A stretch of 64,000 nucleotides of DNA, taken from positions 15,273,019 through 15,337,018 of the forward strand of contig CM049306.1 of NCBI GenBank assembly GCA_026874595.1, in the 5' to 3' direction. Position 1 is the stretch's first letter. The number at the start of each line of letters is the position of its first letter. Shown here in pieces: positions 34,390 to 45,031 of this stretch. The notes beneath the pieces were generated by a model. The model saw nothing but the letters and a program-made list of their open reading frames with translations. It searched no databases and was not told the DNA's origin. The stretch is from Sipunculus nudus (taxonomy: Eukaryota; Annelida; Sipuncula; Golfingiida; Sipunculidae). Made by a program: the position numbers and the translations under genes.

Positions 34390-34691
34390 TTGAAGGCGAT
34401 GGGTCAGATCGTTTGATATAATGTAGGTTTTATCTCTGTATAATTATAAAATGGCATGTAAATTATTGTCTGATACCTACCTGCTGACTTGTCTCTCGTT
34501 CTTAACACCGCACGGGACCTGATGACATGCAACCTTGCACGGGGAACTTGTGGATCTTCTTGCGTTCCTCTCTCTCTCTCTCTCTCTCGCCTCGCTCTCA
34601 GATCCGTCTCCAAGGACCACGGTCTCTATGACAACCAGGGGTTACAAGTTGCCCCAGACATCGTACACATAGTATATGCAAATCTCCAACA
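34390..34691 (-). repeat. 3' LTR of gypsy element 1 (approximate end)
   Basis: On the minus strand a polypurine tract AGGGGGGAG is followed directly by TGTTGGAGATTTGCATATAC at 34691, the usual junction of polypurine tract and LTR. A (CT)n tract lies at 34566-34588. The distal end is estimated, because no second LTR copy is present to define it. Confidence 0.5.
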
Positions 34692-34924
34692 CTCCCCCCT
34701 GTTTTCTAAAAGAAGACCCTGTCTCCAAAACTTAAAATTAAAGCACAACCGTAGTGGAAGCCTCACTGCTCAGCAGTGCCGACCTCTAGCACTTAAAAGG
34801 GGTTTTAGCACATGTCCAGTGAATATCCTACACTGAATACACAAATATAAATTACAACATACCAAATGAAAGCCTGTCCATCAGAACAGCCCCGTCCCCG
34901 CTTCACTGCGTGTAGCCCGTACCC

Positions 34925-35330
34925 AGCACGTGGCTCCTCCGAAGCTGATGGCCTAATAACACCTGCGGTCAACAGCTTGTCCAGATGTTTTTTCTCCTCG
35001 CCCTCAAAACCTAGCGGAGTTCTTCTCATTCGTTCCAGTACAGGCAGTGCACTTCCGGTGTCAATCCTATGTTGGATTCCCTTCATCCAAATCCAAATCA
35101 TGAGATGCAAATACATCTTGGTAACTCATCAGGAGCTTCCAAAGACCCGTCAACTGAGACTCTGTCAGCTCCTCTTTTCCTGTGTTTTCTAACAAGGTAA
35201 CTAGGTGTTGCGGCATTCCTGCCATAACCCAGGACAGTCTATCTTGTAGTTCACCTCCAGAACTGTTACAGACCGGTGAACAGATACTGCCTGTGTCAGC
35301 TTCTCTAGAGCACGACTCCACTAAACCGCA
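34925..35330 (-). pseudogene. gypsy element 1: start of reverse transcriptase, truncated
   Basis: The RT N-terminal landmarks are visible: LWKLLMSYQDVFASHDLDLD, then after a frameshift near 35090 IQHRIDTGSALPV, RRTPLGFEGEEKKHLDKLL and GVIRPSASE. This is the lead-in that precedes the RT fingers in Ty3/gypsy polyproteins. Homology ceases at about 34925. The palm with its YxDD motif, RNase H and integrase are all missing, and the sequence runs on to the 3' untranslated region and polypurine tract. The element is therefore an internal-deletion derivative. Confidence 0.8.
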
Positions 35331-35390
35331 AGCTGATGGCTCTATGGGTAGATCTCCATTGCCGCCCGCAAACGGGCCTGCAACGTCTTC

Positions 35391-35582
35391 TTAGACAACA
35401 GATAGCCTCACTACAGGTGACAAAATGGCTTGGGGGGAATCCACGACATCCATCCCAGATGACGCTCTAGTCACTTCCTTGAGGAAAGGCACAGCCCCCA
35501 TCTCAGATGCCACCTCAGTAACTCCTTTGGGTACAACCTTAGCATCCATCTCAGATGCTGCCCCGAAGACTTCATTCTTCAT
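35391..35582 (-). pseudogene. gypsy element 1: protease-RT linker with peptide repeats
   Basis: The minus-strand frame contains three imperfect units of about 16-18 residues: NEVFGAASEMDAKVVP, KGVTEVASEMGAVPFL and KEVTRASSGMDVVDSPQ. The linker is bounded by protease (above 35760) and RT (below 35330). Confidence 0.55.
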
Positions 35583-35766
35583 GAGAATAACAACGTTTTA
35601 CTGACTGTTAATCACATTAACATACCCATTACTCAAAGTTAGTAGCTGCCGCCAACAATCCCCTTCGACTTAACCATGGCTCTATCACAAAGCCTGGTTT
35701 CCCCACCGTAGCATTTTGCACCGACACCGGAACGGCTGCCACAGAACTGGCCGGAATAACACTTCT

Positions 35767-36612
35767 TTAAGCCACCACCACTCTATAAATAGGATAGCTA
35801 ACACGATGTAGTCCTCTTTTGAACGTTGCATTAATCGGCCTACCATCCATGTTGATCTCACCAGTTGCAAAGTCTATGACACACTTCTTGTCATATATAA
35901 AATCGAGCCCTAGCAGAACAGGATCAGGGATTTCTGCCACATACACCGTCCAAGTATGTACCGAATTTCCTAACTTGATGGAAATTCCTTCCCTTTTTAG
36001 AGCTGGAACTTTTTCTTCCTGGTCCCCGATACCCTTGAGGATCACCTTTTTGCCTTCCTGCTTTTCAAAAGATTCCCCCAATACTTGTGGGCGATCCACT
36101 GTTACTTGAGCCGCACTGTCAACAATGGCTTCACTCTCCCGACCATTAACGACAATCGGTACCACTAGACTTAGTCCCGTGCACTTCCTGATGTGTATTA
36201 CGTCACTGTCCTCCTGAACCAGGGGCTCCTCAGAATGATAACTACTTAACACTTGTTGATCTGCTGACACAGCTCCTCCTGGAGCTATTTGTTCCATGAC
36301 ATCTGGAATCACACCAGAACTTATTTGGCAATTGTCTACTACATGGTCTCTTCCAATAAATCTTTGGTTTTCGGTTTCTTGACTAGGCATACTGGAAAAC
36401 CCCGAATCCGCTCGCATATCTGGTACACAGTTACTTAAAACAACATTGCAGCCACAATCATCAGAAACACATGGCTGACTTTCATTACTTACACTAACAC
36501 TATATACCGCTGATTCAACCTTTCCCTGTTGGCCTGTCGGTTCGGTCGAGCAATGGCCACCTGCCTCGACCCCTACGAGTTTAAAGACTGTTGCTGACCT
36601 TATGGTGGGCAC
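35767..36612 (-). pseudogene. gypsy element 1: aspartic protease region
   Basis: A retropepsin-like domain occupies roughly residues 145-265 of this frame. It comprises LSLVVPIVVNGRESEAIVDS, AAQVTV, then the flap-side KVILKGIGDQEEKVPAL, then VAEIPDPVLLGLDFIYDKK, the typical gypsy 'LLG.DFL' second loop. The catalytic triplet reads D-S-A instead of DTG or DSG. The N-terminal 140 residues are Ser/Cys/Gln-rich linker. The frame overlaps the 3' end of gag in a different frame, as in many gag/pol pairs. The PR/RT linker continues in another frame (stretch VSVQNATVGKPGFVIEPW near 35690-35740). Confidence 0.75.
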
Positions 36613-38972
36613 TGTGCACCGCTAGCGGTTCCTACAGTACCAGCTACTGTTTCAGCAGCCCTCGGCTGCCGAGTAGGACAATCCCGTGCGAAGTGACCAG
36701 TTTTGTGACATTTAAAACACAGAGATTGATTGCGACCTCTACCAGCATTCTGTTGGAAATGCTGACCACTCTGCCTGGTTTCTCTTCTGCGTGTGGATAG
36801 ACTTGTGACTTGACCTATATGCCGTGTCAACTTCTCTAATGACTTGGCCATGGCCTCCATAGATTTCTTAAAGGAACCACTCATCTTATTGCCCATTTCT
36901 TTAATTTGTTTGGTCAGAATGTCTACCGTTGTCAGTTGTTCTTTTGCAGGCAGTGGATGTTGAGCCGATTGGTCTTGTTCGCCTTCATTGCCGCTCTCAT
37001 GGGAAGCTCTATCCGACAACTGCACTTGTCTCACAGCTACATTGGTCCTGGTATTCCCAAATATAATGCGCTTATTGTTGATGTATTCTTTCACATATTT
37101 GGCCATTTTCCTGACATTCCTGGGATTTTTATCTAAAGCTGCCTTCGCTGCAGTCTTGTCGTGGATCCCCTTAAAAAAAGAAGTCGATAGCCAACTGTTC
37201 ACGAACCTCCTCATTAGCCGTAGCCGGAAGTCCATTTTTGACCTCAAAGTATACTCTCTGGGAGAATTCCTCTAGGCTCTCATAGTCTGGCTGGCGGAGC
37301 TGGTACAGCTGTCCTCTCACTGTACGTGGCTCATCCTTCACGCCAAATCTCCTGTCGAGGCTTTTGGTAAGTTTGGCATAACTATGATCAATTCCGATAT
37401 CTCGGACAAACTTGAAGGCTTGGCCTGTCAGACAATCGACAAGTTTCTCCACACATTTACTATCAGACCAACGATACCTATTCTCCAGTCCCTCAAACTG
37501 GAAAATAAATGTGTACCAGTCCTCCACACCACTAAATGTTGGCATCCTGGCAGAGACTGGTGACCTACGTCTTCTACTGTGGCATCTTTGGTGATTTCGA
37601 TATCCACGACTCCCAGAGCGCCGAAAACGGTCACCCACATGAGAATCGCTGTCATACTCTGACGACACACTAGATTCCATGCTGGTAATGCATGACAACT
37701 CATCAGAGCTGTTTGGCAATTTATGCCGCTGCTGCTGCCTCCTTTCCCATCTCTCATAATTGTGTTCCCTGGTGGGCCGCCAATAGTCCATGTTCCTCCT
37801 TGACATCCGCTTTGGCCAATGACTGTCCTGATTGCCACTGGGCCAATGAGTAGCATAGGCACTGGCTCCTTGATGACCCCTTGAGTGCCATGAACTATCA
37901 CTACCATCATCACGTAAGACTGGCCTCGCTTGGCCTGAACTGCCGTCTCTCGGATCCTTATGGGATTGATCATGATGGTTTCTGGTACACCGCTCAGCGA
38001 CTGTTCTAGGGGGACTCTGTCTACATACACTTGATTGCGGCTGGAGGTGACCTTTCTTGATGGCTGTCAATAGTGCTGCTACAGAATTAACCAATGGGAT
38101 AGCCTCAGTGTGTGTCGGCTCGGGTAGAGCAGCTACTTGGCAGGGCATAGTGGATCTTATCTCTTGTACCAGTGGCGCCACCTGTGTTGGCGGTATCTGC
38201 TTGGTAGGCTGAGGGTCCATGCGGGTTGCAGTACGGGTGGCACGATCTGATACAAGGTTGGCAGCTTGATGCCTATCATTGGAATTTCTCCAAAAAACTA
38301 CCCCCATACATACATCTGATTCAAGGACAGGTATCTGTGGGCATACATTATCTGATGGGATTTGGTCTTGCTGGCACATAACATAATCAAGAATGGCTAA
38401 CCTGTCATGTAGGTTTCTCTCGACAATTGTGGGCCTCTGGCATTCAGCACCTGAATTAACTGCAAGAAGGTCAAGGTCATCATCAGAAATTACAGGGCCT
38501 TGCCCATTGTGGGGGTGGTTAGAAGCATCACTGCCATAAGACAAGGTCGGATCAAGGTCAGAGTCAACTGGCGGTACTCTGAGTGGGGCCATATTGGTAT
38601 TATGCCCACTCCATTGACACTATGCTGTAATGCCCCCCTTAGGACATTAGGGCATGATGATACAGCTGGAAAGTTGCTGAATGCCAGGGCGTTAGCACCA
38701 AAATTGGAACATGCTATTACTGGGCTACTCTGGGCCAGAACAGGATGAGATGCAGCACGGGAGTGAGAAATTACAAAAACTCCCGCAGAGAATAAGTCCT
38801 GCCAGAACTGGGAAGATCTACCCGAAATCCGGGCCAAATCCCCACAACTACACCTAGGTTGTTCACTACGTAGGCCCACTATAGCTCGGGCTACAAATTC
38901 TGGGAATAGAGTGGGCTTTGCCTTCATCAAGTCAGCTGCAGAAGCTGTGGTTAGATCAATCATGTGAGACAT
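36600..38972 (-). pseudogene. gypsy element 1: gag
   Basis: The probable start at 38972 gives MSHMIDLTTASAADLMKAKP. The first ~60 residues resemble a helix-hairpin-helix fold, as seen at the N-terminus of some invertebrate gypsy Gags (inference). After a frameshift in 38590-38700 follows a long Arg/Ser/His-rich segment. The conserved capsid region is next (MPTFSGVEDWYTFIFQFEGL, then LTGQAFKFVRDIG, then YESLEEFSQRVYFEV). A frameshift at a run of seven T (minus strand, about 37177-37183) separates the end of capsid from the nucleocapsid with one zinc knuckle CFKCHKTGHFARDC (36675-36725). Total length is about 790 codons. No 5' LTR was found upstream. Confidence 0.8.
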
Positions 38973-38975
38973 AAT

Positions 38976-39349
38976 TATCTCTAATGATCAAGGTTTAAAC
39001 ATGCAAATGTTACAAACAACTATGTTCGCAATAAGTAGTTCACTACTTCAGCATGCAATGCAGGCACATGCAGAACAAAAATCAGATGTAAATTAACAGT
39101 ACAACTGTACTCATTAACATCAACGTTCAGTAAATAGTTAAATACACAGCTTAAATATTCATCTCAATACCCATATAGGCATTATCTTATGGTAAAAACA
39201 AATTATTTCTATTAATATGTACTTGTACTGTCAACAAATTAACCTAAATCACCAGGTTAATTAAATACAATTAAATACAATGTATTTGTCCCAACAAAAA
39301 TAAGCAATAATATATTACACACGGTATTAACTGTTCATACACGTGAAAT
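38976..39349. other. non-coding AT-rich spacer
   Basis: Nothing coding is seen. It should have contained the 5' leader of gypsy element 1. Confidence 0.4.
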
Positions 39350-40100
39350 GACTATTGCCCTTCTCACACTGGCGTGAAATGACGCGCGCCTAGTGGGCTA
39401 ACTTCAACGCCGGTTATCCCAAGGGGTTAATTAACCGGGGTCATCGCCAGTAACCTCACTACTCTCCCGGCCAACGCCAAGTTTTGTGAATGTTCAAAAT
39501 GTTCACTTTTAGCGCCTATAGGCGCATGTTAACGCCAATCATTTTGTTTCATCGCTTATCATCGCAGGTCAACGCTTAAAAATTGTATGTATTCCCTGTT
39601 GCCAAGTACCTCAAAGTTAGCGCCAACCTGGCTCCCGGCGATATTGCTTGGCGCATCTGTGTATCTTGATGGGCCCATCTTCGCCAGCAGATCTCCAAAC
39701 AAAACTGGGTCCATCCGTTGGATGGCAATGCAATCCTCCGTTGATTCATCACGCCTTGCGCTTGCTGGAGCACCTCAGCATGACCAAAATAGCTAAATCC
39801 TCCAACGTGTCATCGTCCAACGTGTCCAAGGACTCCTCCCACCCAACAGGCAAAACAGATGACATCGCAAGCAATAGGAAACAGCCAAAAAGCAATATGT
39901 AGTATACGCGCCAGACGCCGACCTGAACCCGCGCAGTCTATCGCGCATGCGCGAGCGCTAATATTAACCACTGCCAACGCTAAAGCCGGCCATACACGAG
40001 GCGACATGTCGCGCGACATGTCGCAGAACACGAATGTTCACACAACAAGAACAGTCCATACACACAGCGACATGTTCTGCAACATGTCCTGCAAAACGCG
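39350..40100. other. GC/CpG-rich block
   Basis: It is markedly richer in CG than its surroundings, with repeated 'aacgcc', 'gcgcc' and 'catcgc' motifs at 39390-39600 and palindromes 'gacatgtcgcgcgacatgtc' (40002-40021) and 'gcgcatgcgc'. An open frame at 39648-39902 (+) includes MTKIAKSSNVSSSNVSKDSS and resembles low-complexity N-termini, but there is no further support. It could be a CpG island or a distinct mobile-element end. Confidence 0.45.
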
Positions 40101-40189
40101 AGTCATAGCCTGTCATAATTTATTTTATTATTATTATTTTTTTGCTATATCTTGTCTCCATCAACCTTAAAACTGAAATGTTAAATTTT

Positions 40190-40690
40190 TAAGATTCAAT
40201 AAAAAAATATATATATAAAGTCGATGCAAAAATTGTTTCAAATTCATATTAGAGCCATAAATTGTACATTATTTAAAATCTTGTACAGTTTTCTTATTGG
40301 TGGTATACTTATTTTTTAAATTTTCATTCATTTTCATATGGTATTTTAACACATAAACTATTTTTTTAATTTAAACAGTACGTTATTTTAGGCACCGAGT
40401 AACAGCAAGCCGATTTTTAGCAGGCTGATATTAAAATACATGACAATATCCCAAGAGCTTTTTTTTTTTTTTTGGTCTATCAAGTTTCTTTCTACCTTAA
40501 AAGTGAAATTTTATCTTTTGATTCATTAAGAAATTTAAATTATATTTTTCTTAAAGAAGACACACAGTAGAGAGGAAAAAACACTTTTGAGAGATTGTCA
40601 TATAGTTTAATTTTAGTCCACTAAAAAGTGGCTTATTGTTACTGGGTACTTAAAATAGTGACCTTTAAATTTTAACTAGCAATTACCCGT
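40190..40690 (+). repeat. dispersed repeat family C copy
   Basis: Blocks are shared with 50370-50740 in the same order: 'catattagagccataaa', 'ggtatacttattttttaa' (diverged), 'tatggtattttaa', 'tctacctt..aaa', 'gacacacagtagagagg', 'cacttttgagag..tgtcat', 'gtccactaaaaagtggc' and 'gggtacttaaaatagtg'. A shorter fragment lies at about 60120-60260. Confidence 0.65.
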
Positions 40691-41601
40691 GCTCTGCACA
40701 GTTTTGGGTGAGCAGGGAGTTCCGAGTTTCTGAAACGGAAAATCACACAAATCGCGTTACGCGATATATAGATCCATTACATGGTGGTATGGATAAAAAT
40801 CTTATAAAAGCCAAGAGATTTGCCGGACAATTTTTGGAGAAGCTGATATGATAAATCAAATCATTTTTATGTTGAATATCGCTAATTGCTCTCCGAATTT
40901 TCTTGCGACTGTCGTATGCGACAAAATCGCACCGTATAAAAAGCTTGTATCACATTCCAACGTTTATCGGATCCGATCATCGCATCCGTTCATCGCATCC
41001 GTCTAAAAATATTGACATTATAATATAAGTTGAACATGACACATGCCTCCGACAACGATTTTCAGCTGCGATCAACGAATGCGTTCATCGCAGATATTGA
41101 GCGCTGCTCGATTTATGCGATGATCGCATGTATTTAACGCACAAGTTATTCCACTTAATGACTTAAACTTGGGAAAGCCCTCAGTTCCATTATCAAAATA
41201 TGTGTTTTAAAGTTCACTGAAGGGGAATTACTATAAGGAAGCTTTACCATGTCTATAACACTCAACATGCTTCTCACTATATCATTGTGCAACAATGAAT
41301 TTGATGCAATAAAAAGTGACATTTAAAGTGGAAGCAAAATTAAGCGTTAAGTACGGGCGCCAGGACAATTATTTTGGAGAGGGGGTCCTTCCCAACATTA
41401 ATTTAATTATAAACATAATTAATTTTTATATTTTTTACTAAAACATCAATTAGGTTTACAGGCAGAAATCTTGATCTGAAAGGACAAAACGGCGTTTCGT
41501 CACCTTTTTTTATGCTTGTATGTGTCATGTGTTACCGCATTGTTTCCGTCCGTCGATCGCATATGAAAAACAGATGCGATAAACGTAATACGATGAAAGG
41601 C
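40691..41601. other. spacer rich in GCGAT/ATCGC motifs
   Basis: At least a dozen GATGCG, CGCATC or GCGATC hexamers in both orientations lie in 40900-41130 and 41540-41600. The segment stops exactly where homology to the truncated 3' LTR of the Gmr1-like element begins (about 41602). It may be a DNA-transposon end with subterminal motifs. Confidence 0.45.
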
Positions 41602-42224
41602 GGATTCTTAAAACAACCCTAACACCACAACACACCAAATCAATACAATTATACAGTAAAACAGCGACATAACAACAAATCAATACAATCACACAGAAAA
41701 ATAATGTGCACAGTACCTGGATACCAACACCGTCACAACGATAAGTTCTTTAAATGTATAATCTCGGAGAATGAAAGTCCAGTGTAAAGCTCTGGTAACA
41801 ATCCAGAAAGTAAACTGAAGTCTAAATGCACAAAATCCAGGAGAACCTCTGAAGAAAATCTATAATTGCCGCACACGTCGGATAAGGTCCAAGAAACTGA
41901 CACACACTTCTGCGTCCGCTGGAATCTTCTCTGCTCTAAAACGGTTCTAAACATAGCCCCTTTATATACTCTTCTCCCCAAGCCGAGAATTTTCCACATT
42001 CGAAGAATAATACATTATACACGGTAAGCACGCGTAACAGGAATTCTCTAGAAAAACATTGCTGTGTGTATCTCTACATACCAAGGTCATAACGTGACCT
42101 CGGCCAGGCGTGAAAACCCCCAGCCAGCATGACAACGAGAGTTCAACCAGTACGGATTAAACATAAAGTGCAACAACAACACGAGTTACGCCCGTGTCAC
42201 ACAATAAAAGGAGCACCTATAACA
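41602..42224 (-). repeat. Gmr1-like element 3' LTR, truncated
   Basis: It is collinear with 47555-48192 (for example 'attcttaaaacaaccctaac', 'gtgcacagtacctggatacc', 'cacaataaaaggagcaccta') with scattered substitutions and a small indel near 41800. It starts (minus) TGTTATAGG right after the polypurine tract AGGAGGGGGAG at 42225-42235. It lacks the ~160-170 bp at the distal end that the 5' LTR still has. Confidence 0.9.
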
Positions 42225-42370
42225 CTCCCCCTCCTGTAAGAAAAAAGAAAGTTTTCACGGAAAACTTTCTTTTTGCGATCACAATCACTAAATTTTTACA
42301 ACATCTCTAAATCATCTTATTTACAACATTACATAAACATCCTGTTTACAAAATTTCATGAACATCGCGA

Positions 42371-43745
42371 TTAGCAATCAGCAAGTACATCGTCTTTCCA
42401 TTTAATGTGTATGATATCATGATTGTAATCCTGTAAGAACAAACTCCATCTCAACAATCTTTGATTTTTACACTTCAACTTCTTCATGAACGTGCGGGGA
42501 TTATGATCACTGAAAACAATGATAGGCCTGACTGATGAAGTAACATAAACTTCCAAATGTTGCAACGCTAAAATCAAAGCCAAAAATTCTTTTTCAATAC
42601 TGGAGTAGAAATAACAAATTGGATGAACTATGCCATCATTGCCTTCTTGCAACAACACAGCACCAGCAGCAGTATCACTAGCATCTACAGCTAACTTAAA
42701 AGGTATAGAAAAGTCTGGAGCTGCTAAAACTGGTGAACTTTGCAGAATTGCTTTCAAATTCTTAAATGCATTTTCACACTGAACATTCCATACCAACTTT
42801 TGTTTCTTCTTTAACAAATTAGTCAAAGGTTCAGCCACAGCAGCAAAATTTGGACAAAACTTCCTGTAGTATCCAACCATACCTAGAAAACGCATTATTT
42901 GCGTTTTGTTTTCTGGTCTAGGAAATGCAGAAATAGCACTTATTTTAGCATCAACAGGTTTTACCTGACCCTGCCCTACAATATGACCCAAAAATGTTAC
43001 CTGTGCATGACAAAACTCAGATTTCACTAAGTTGACGATCAGACGTGCTTCACTGAGTCTTTCGAAGAGGTCGCGAAGAATTTGCAGATGTTTCTCCCAG
43101 ATGTCGCCGTACACGATGAGGTCATCAATATATGCGTCGCAGCCCTGAATGTTCTTGACAACCATATGGATGAGGCGCTGGAACGTGGCTGGCGAGTTCT
43201 TCATGCCAAACGGCATAACTTTATACTGGTACAGTCCTTGCGGCGTCACAAATGCGGACACTTCTTTCGCTCGTTCTGTCAGCAGAACTTGCCAGAATCC
43301 TTTTAGCAAGTCAAACTTGAAGACCTATCTGGAGCTACCGACTCTATCAATACAATCATCGATCCTCGGAATCGGGAACGTATCAGTCTTGGTGACAGAG
43401 TTCAGTTCTCGATAAACTTTGCACATACGGTAACTTCCATCAGGTTTTGGCACAAGAATACATGGTAACTCCAGTTACTGTTACTTGGTTCAATAAAATC
43501 ATTGTCCAGCAAATATTGAATCTCATCCTGTAGATACTTTTGCTTTTCTGAATTCAGTCTATGTGGATGTTGCTAGACTGCGCTTGCCTCGCCAACATCG
43601 ACGTCATGGTACAACATGTTAGTTCGCGTTGGAATGTCACTAAACAAATGTTCATAATTCCGCAGCAGGTTCTTGAGATCTTGTTGTTGTTGTGCGGTAA
43701 GGTGTGACAGTTTGGCATCCAGGTTGTTAAGCACATCTGAGTTTT
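42371..43745 (-). pseudogene. Gmr1-like element: reverse transcriptase and RNase H
   Basis: The lead-in is near 43500-43740 (LLRNYEHLFSDIPTRTN, then YLLDNDFIEPSNSNW in shifted frames). The RT palm is in one open frame from 43309: PQGLYQYKVMPFGMKNSPAT, then AYIDDLIVYGD with the YIDD catalytic motif, then FLGHIVGQGQVKP and MRFLGMVGYYRKFCPNFA. RNase H follows: FKLAVDASDTAAGAVLLQEG, then SIEKEFLALILALQHLEVYV and IIVFSDHNPRTFMKKL. It ends WKDDVLADC at 42371, about 140 bp before the 3' LTR. A frameshift and a stop lie upstream of 43309. RT and RNase H come after integrase on this strand, which is the unusual feature. Confidence 0.9.
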
Positions 43746-43889
43746 TTAATGGTACTGTACCACACTGAATGTCTACATCACACTTACAATCAGTATCTAC
43801 TTTAACTGGGTCAGGGTAAGTTTTTACACAACAGCAGTAACATTTTGTACAACATCTGATGTGCTATTTCTGTCATAATATGGTTTCAA

Positions 43890-44986
43890 CATGTTAATAT
43901 GGCACAGTTGTTTCTTCTTACGTCTATCTGGTGTCAACAGTATGTAATTTAAATTACTGACTTTCTTGTCAACAATGTAAGGACCAAAATACCTAGTTTG
44001 CAGAGGTCTGCCAGGGATGGGAAGTAAGGCAAGAACCTTTTCACTAGGCTCAAACGTCCTTACTTACAATGTGCTTGTCATAATTTGTTTTCATTTTACT
44101 TTGTGCAGATTTTAGATTTGACTTTGCAATCTCACAAGCATTGTATAGTTTAGTGCGAAAGTCTGAGACATACTGCAGTAAACCAAGAGAATCAGGATTT
44201 TCACACAAGGGTTTTTCTTTAAGCAGTTTCAATGGTCCGCGAACTGAGTGTCCAAAAACTAGTTCAAAGGGACTGAAACCCAAGGACTCTTAAAAAGATT
44301 CTCTGACAGCAAACAACAATAGGTGGATTCCTTCATCCCAGTCTTTCTGTGTGTCATAGCAATAAGTTCTGATCATGTTTTTTAATGTCTGGTGAAAACG
44401 CTCGAGGGCGCCCTGACTTTCAGGATGGTATGGCGAAGAGCTGTACTGTTTTATACCCAGCTCAAGAATAACTTGTTGGAATAAGCCAGACATAAAATTA
44501 GACCCTTGGTCAGACTGGACGGATACTGGTCAGAGTTTTGACAACACTGTTGGCATTAATTTTGCGCAATGGTATTGCCTCAGGGAACCTGGTAGATGCG
44601 TACATAATTGTCAGCAAGTATTCATGTCCAGATTTTGCTTTGGGCAGTGGTCCAACACAATCAACAATAATCCTACTGAATGGTTCATCGAAAGCAAGAA
44701 TAGGCCTAAGTGGGGCCTTAGGAGGATTCTGATTGGGCTTGCCTACCATCTGGCATGTATGGGATGATTCACAACATTGTACAACATCTTTCCTGAGGTT
44801 AGGTCAATAGAAGTGTGTACTAACTTTCTGATAAGTTTTATTTATACCTAAATGGCCAGACAAAGGAGCCTCATGTGCCATGCTTAGAACTTCACTGCGA
44901 AAGCTTTTGGGCATTACTATTTGATGTCTGATGGCCCACTCATCATCAGCGCATACATCAGGTGGTCGCCATTTACGCATAAGCAC
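43890..44986 (-). pseudogene. Gmr1-like element: integrase
   Basis: An H2C2-type N-terminal zinc region is seen (AHEAPLSGHLGINKTYQKVS at about 44870). The catalytic core follows with D in SRIIVDCVGPLPKAKSGHEY (near 44665), D in SDQGSNFMSGLF (near 44500, after a frameshift) and E in YHPESQGALERFHQTLKNMI (near 44420), a DDE triad. The C-terminal part has GFSPFELVFGHSVRGPLKLL and, in another frame, a GPY-like block YFGPYIVDKKVSNLNY near 43960-43990. Integrase lies between protease (upstream) and RT (downstream) on the minus strand. Two frameshifts break it. Confidence 0.88.
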
Positions 44987-45031
44987 TCCATTTTTGACAC
45001 AGAAACAAACTGGGTTCTGTGACAGTCATCA

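Larger units (their letters stand above)
34390..38975 (-). mobile_element. Ty3/gypsy retrotransposon 1, internally deleted
   Basis: The order on the minus strand is gag, protease, RT start, deletion, polypurine tract, LTR. The 5' LTR and primer-binding site are not visible above 38972. Confidence 0.8.

Noticed and set aside
41733-41999. Open frame of 88 codons with a near copy at 47684-48065
   Set aside because: It lies within the Gmr1-like LTRs; the similarity is that of the LTR pair, not of a gene.
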